From contig JAVDOI010000003.1 of the NCBI GenBank assembly GCA_032191485.1, forward strand, positions 18,058,649-18,122,648: a stretch of 64,000 bases of DNA. The letters are read 5' to 3'. Source of the DNA: Leptoclinus maculatus. Taxonomy: Eukaryota > Chordata > Actinopteri > Perciformes > Stichaeidae. Below the pieces are notes generated by a model that was given only the letters and a program-made list of their open reading frames with translations, made no database searches and was not told the origin of the DNA. The translations under genes and the position numbers were made by a program. This document shows positions 62,605 to 64,000 of this stretch, one piece after another (within the stretch, counting starts at the first letter, position 1; each line of letters starts with the position of its first letter).

Positions 62605-62680
62605 TATTTTTTACATGTAATGTAATGATACTTTTTCTTGAGTAAAGGACCCTGGTACTTTTCCCACCACTGACTATCCT
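62605..62680 (+). repeat. 3' end of the CAGTGGTGG-family teleost repeat
   Basis: The stretch tacatgtaatgtaatgatac (from 62613), ttgagtaaaggaccctggta and cttttcccaccactg matches the terminal segment of the family at 43.3-44.6 kb, ending in CCACCACTG. Confidence 0.6.
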
Positions 62681-62941
62681 TCCTGTCCCCTTCCTTGTGT
62701 CGTTTCCTGCCTGAGGTGACCAGGACTATTAACAGCCGCTCTGCTCTCCAGGTATACGCGGCAGAGCGTGAATTACAGTAATGGCTGCTGGCAGGGGAGA
62801 AAATAAGAGCAGTTATTAAAATTAATGTGCTGCTGCTCGTCTTGCGGTCCAGGGGTACGGATGCAGGAGGAGCTTGAACTGGGTTTTCGGTGCCCTGGGC
62901 CCATTCAACCTCTTTCCTTCCTCTCCTTCAGAGGGCTTCAG

Positions 62942-62970
62942 TGTGTATGTGTGTGTGTGTGTGTGTGTGC
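62942..62970. repeat. (GT)n microsatellite
   Basis: Short GT tract ending in GCGCACGTG. Confidence 0.93.
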
Positions 62971-64000
62971 GCACGTGTCATTCCTACTTAATCTCAAGTC
63001 CAGCCTCCTTTCCATTTGGCCTTTTCAGATGCAAGTTTTTGGGCAATGATCAGAGTGTCTTATTTATCCAGCGTAGCTGATGCCAGCTTCCCCTCAGTCC
63101 ATCAGGCCCAAGGGCCCCAGTCTGCGTTGTGTCTTAACATGGTCCGCTAGGCTTCAAACAGACGCCACACTGTACTGGAGCCCCGTTCCCTACTTTGAAG
63201 TGGGAATCCTTGCTCTCAACACATTCTAACATCATCATAGTTTGGTTTTGATGGGATCCAAATGCCGAGGCTGGCTCTGTTAAACTGGCTCCTTCTGAAC
63301 TACACATTTTATTCCTGCTGTTTTCTCCCCAGTAAACATGACCCTGGACGTTCATTTGACCACCTACGCTGCAGTGACTGGCTTGTGATGCCACCGATGT
63401 GTCTTTATGTCTATTCGCATTAAAAACCGTTTGTCCTATTTAATTATCTGCTGGCTGAAGTAGGATGTGAACATTTAACAGTATATAACTCAAATTCCAC
63501 ACTTGTATGTGTGTGATTTCATGTCAGCACATGTTTTAAAAGTTAGTTTTAAGTTAGCATCTACTCCATGGATCAGCACAGAATTAGGTGGCCACATTAA
63601 CTATTCCCAGATGAAAAAAACCTACCGACCTTTCTGATTATACGCTTTTCTTTTCTTTTCTTTTTTTACCACCAAGAGGTTGGCATTTTTAGATAACTAA
63701 TGGATGTGTTGCCTTCTTTAATCTGCCCACATTAATAAAAACAGTTTGCCACTTGTTTATCTCTGTGAGAGAACCTTTACTTTTGGAAAAACGAAGAACA
63801 AAAGAAACGCAGAGTGATCAATCACACATCGTAGATGTGGACTGTTTGTCACGGTTATGTGTGAACGATGTTCTAGACTGAATGGAGTTCAACTGATAGC
63901 AGCCAGATGGGGCGTTTTTTTTTCCCGCTCATTCCTGCCTCTGTGTGTAACTAAGGTCTGTCAAGAGCACTGGGAACAAATAAGCTTCAGCTACAAGCAA

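Larger units (their letters stand above)
56246..64000. other. Intergenic region downstream of tmem229b
   Basis: No coding exon recognised on either strand. It contains a SINE (56561-56782), an AT/TACTG microsatellite cluster (58633-58745), a possible repeat at 61290-61440, a repeat 3' end near 62.6 kb and a GT tract at 62942-62970. The remainder shows nothing I can identify. Confidence 0.7.

Overview
This is a vertebrate nuclear window, most likely from a percomorph (acanthomorph) teleost fish. The pointers are split genes with GT-AG introns, very abundant (GT)n/(CA)n microsatellites, tRNA-derived SINEs with tails I recognise from teleost genomes, several non-autonomous DNA transposon families common in fish, and two genes whose proteins follow vertebrate family members almost residue for residue. 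There is no prokaryotic gene organisation. Nearly all long open frames besides the two genes are chance frames or dinucleotide repeats read as Cys-Val or Thr-His polymers.

Gene 1 (5224-41914, + strand) is a complete metastasis-associated (MTA) family gene, best called mta1. I assembled 17 coding exons by hand. Every junction is GT-AG and keeps phase, and the exons add up to 2,049 nt (682 aa). The order is BAH, ELM2, SANT, a linker, a GATA-type zinc finger, an RBBP4-binding-like basic segment and a serine/proline-rich tail. MTA proteins are core subunits of the NuRD deacetylase/remodelling complex: ELM2-SANT holds HDAC1/2 and the C-terminal half holds RBBP4/7. Two things are odd. Exon 12 carries 24 uninterrupted Gly-X-Y triplets between the SANT domain and the zinc finger, where human MTA1 has only a short Gly/Pro linker. 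The protein also ends in a short terminal exon instead of the long C-terminal region of human MTA1.

Gene 2 (coding 55277-55834, + strand) is tmem229b, a four-pass membrane protein of 185 aa encoded in one exon behind a clear splice acceptor. Its upstream non-coding exon or exons were not found.

Layout: 1-4.8 kb intergenic; 4.88-5.22 kb mta1 promoter and 5' UTR; 5.25-13.9 kb intron 1 (LINE fragment, old repeats, a TATA/CCAAT/CRE promoter-like block near 10.6-10.76 kb); 13.95-16.7 kb intron 2; 16.8-30.0 kb intron 3 (microsatellite-dense, a SINE, a 1,047-bp hAT-type element with an exact 8-bp target duplication, and a 798-bp uninterrupted alternating purine-pyrimidine tract); 30-42 kb the compact 3' half of mta1; 42-43 kb its 3' UTR; 43-55 kb intergenic with repeats including a large fold-back; 55.2-56.2 kb tmem229b; 56.3-64 kb intergenic with a SINE and simple repeats.

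The strongest candidate for something undescribed is the collagen/elastin-like insertion in the MTA protein. No bacterial-style system, CRISPR array or unknown multi-gene locus is present. All identifications rest on reading the sequence and on recalled family sequences; no database search was run.
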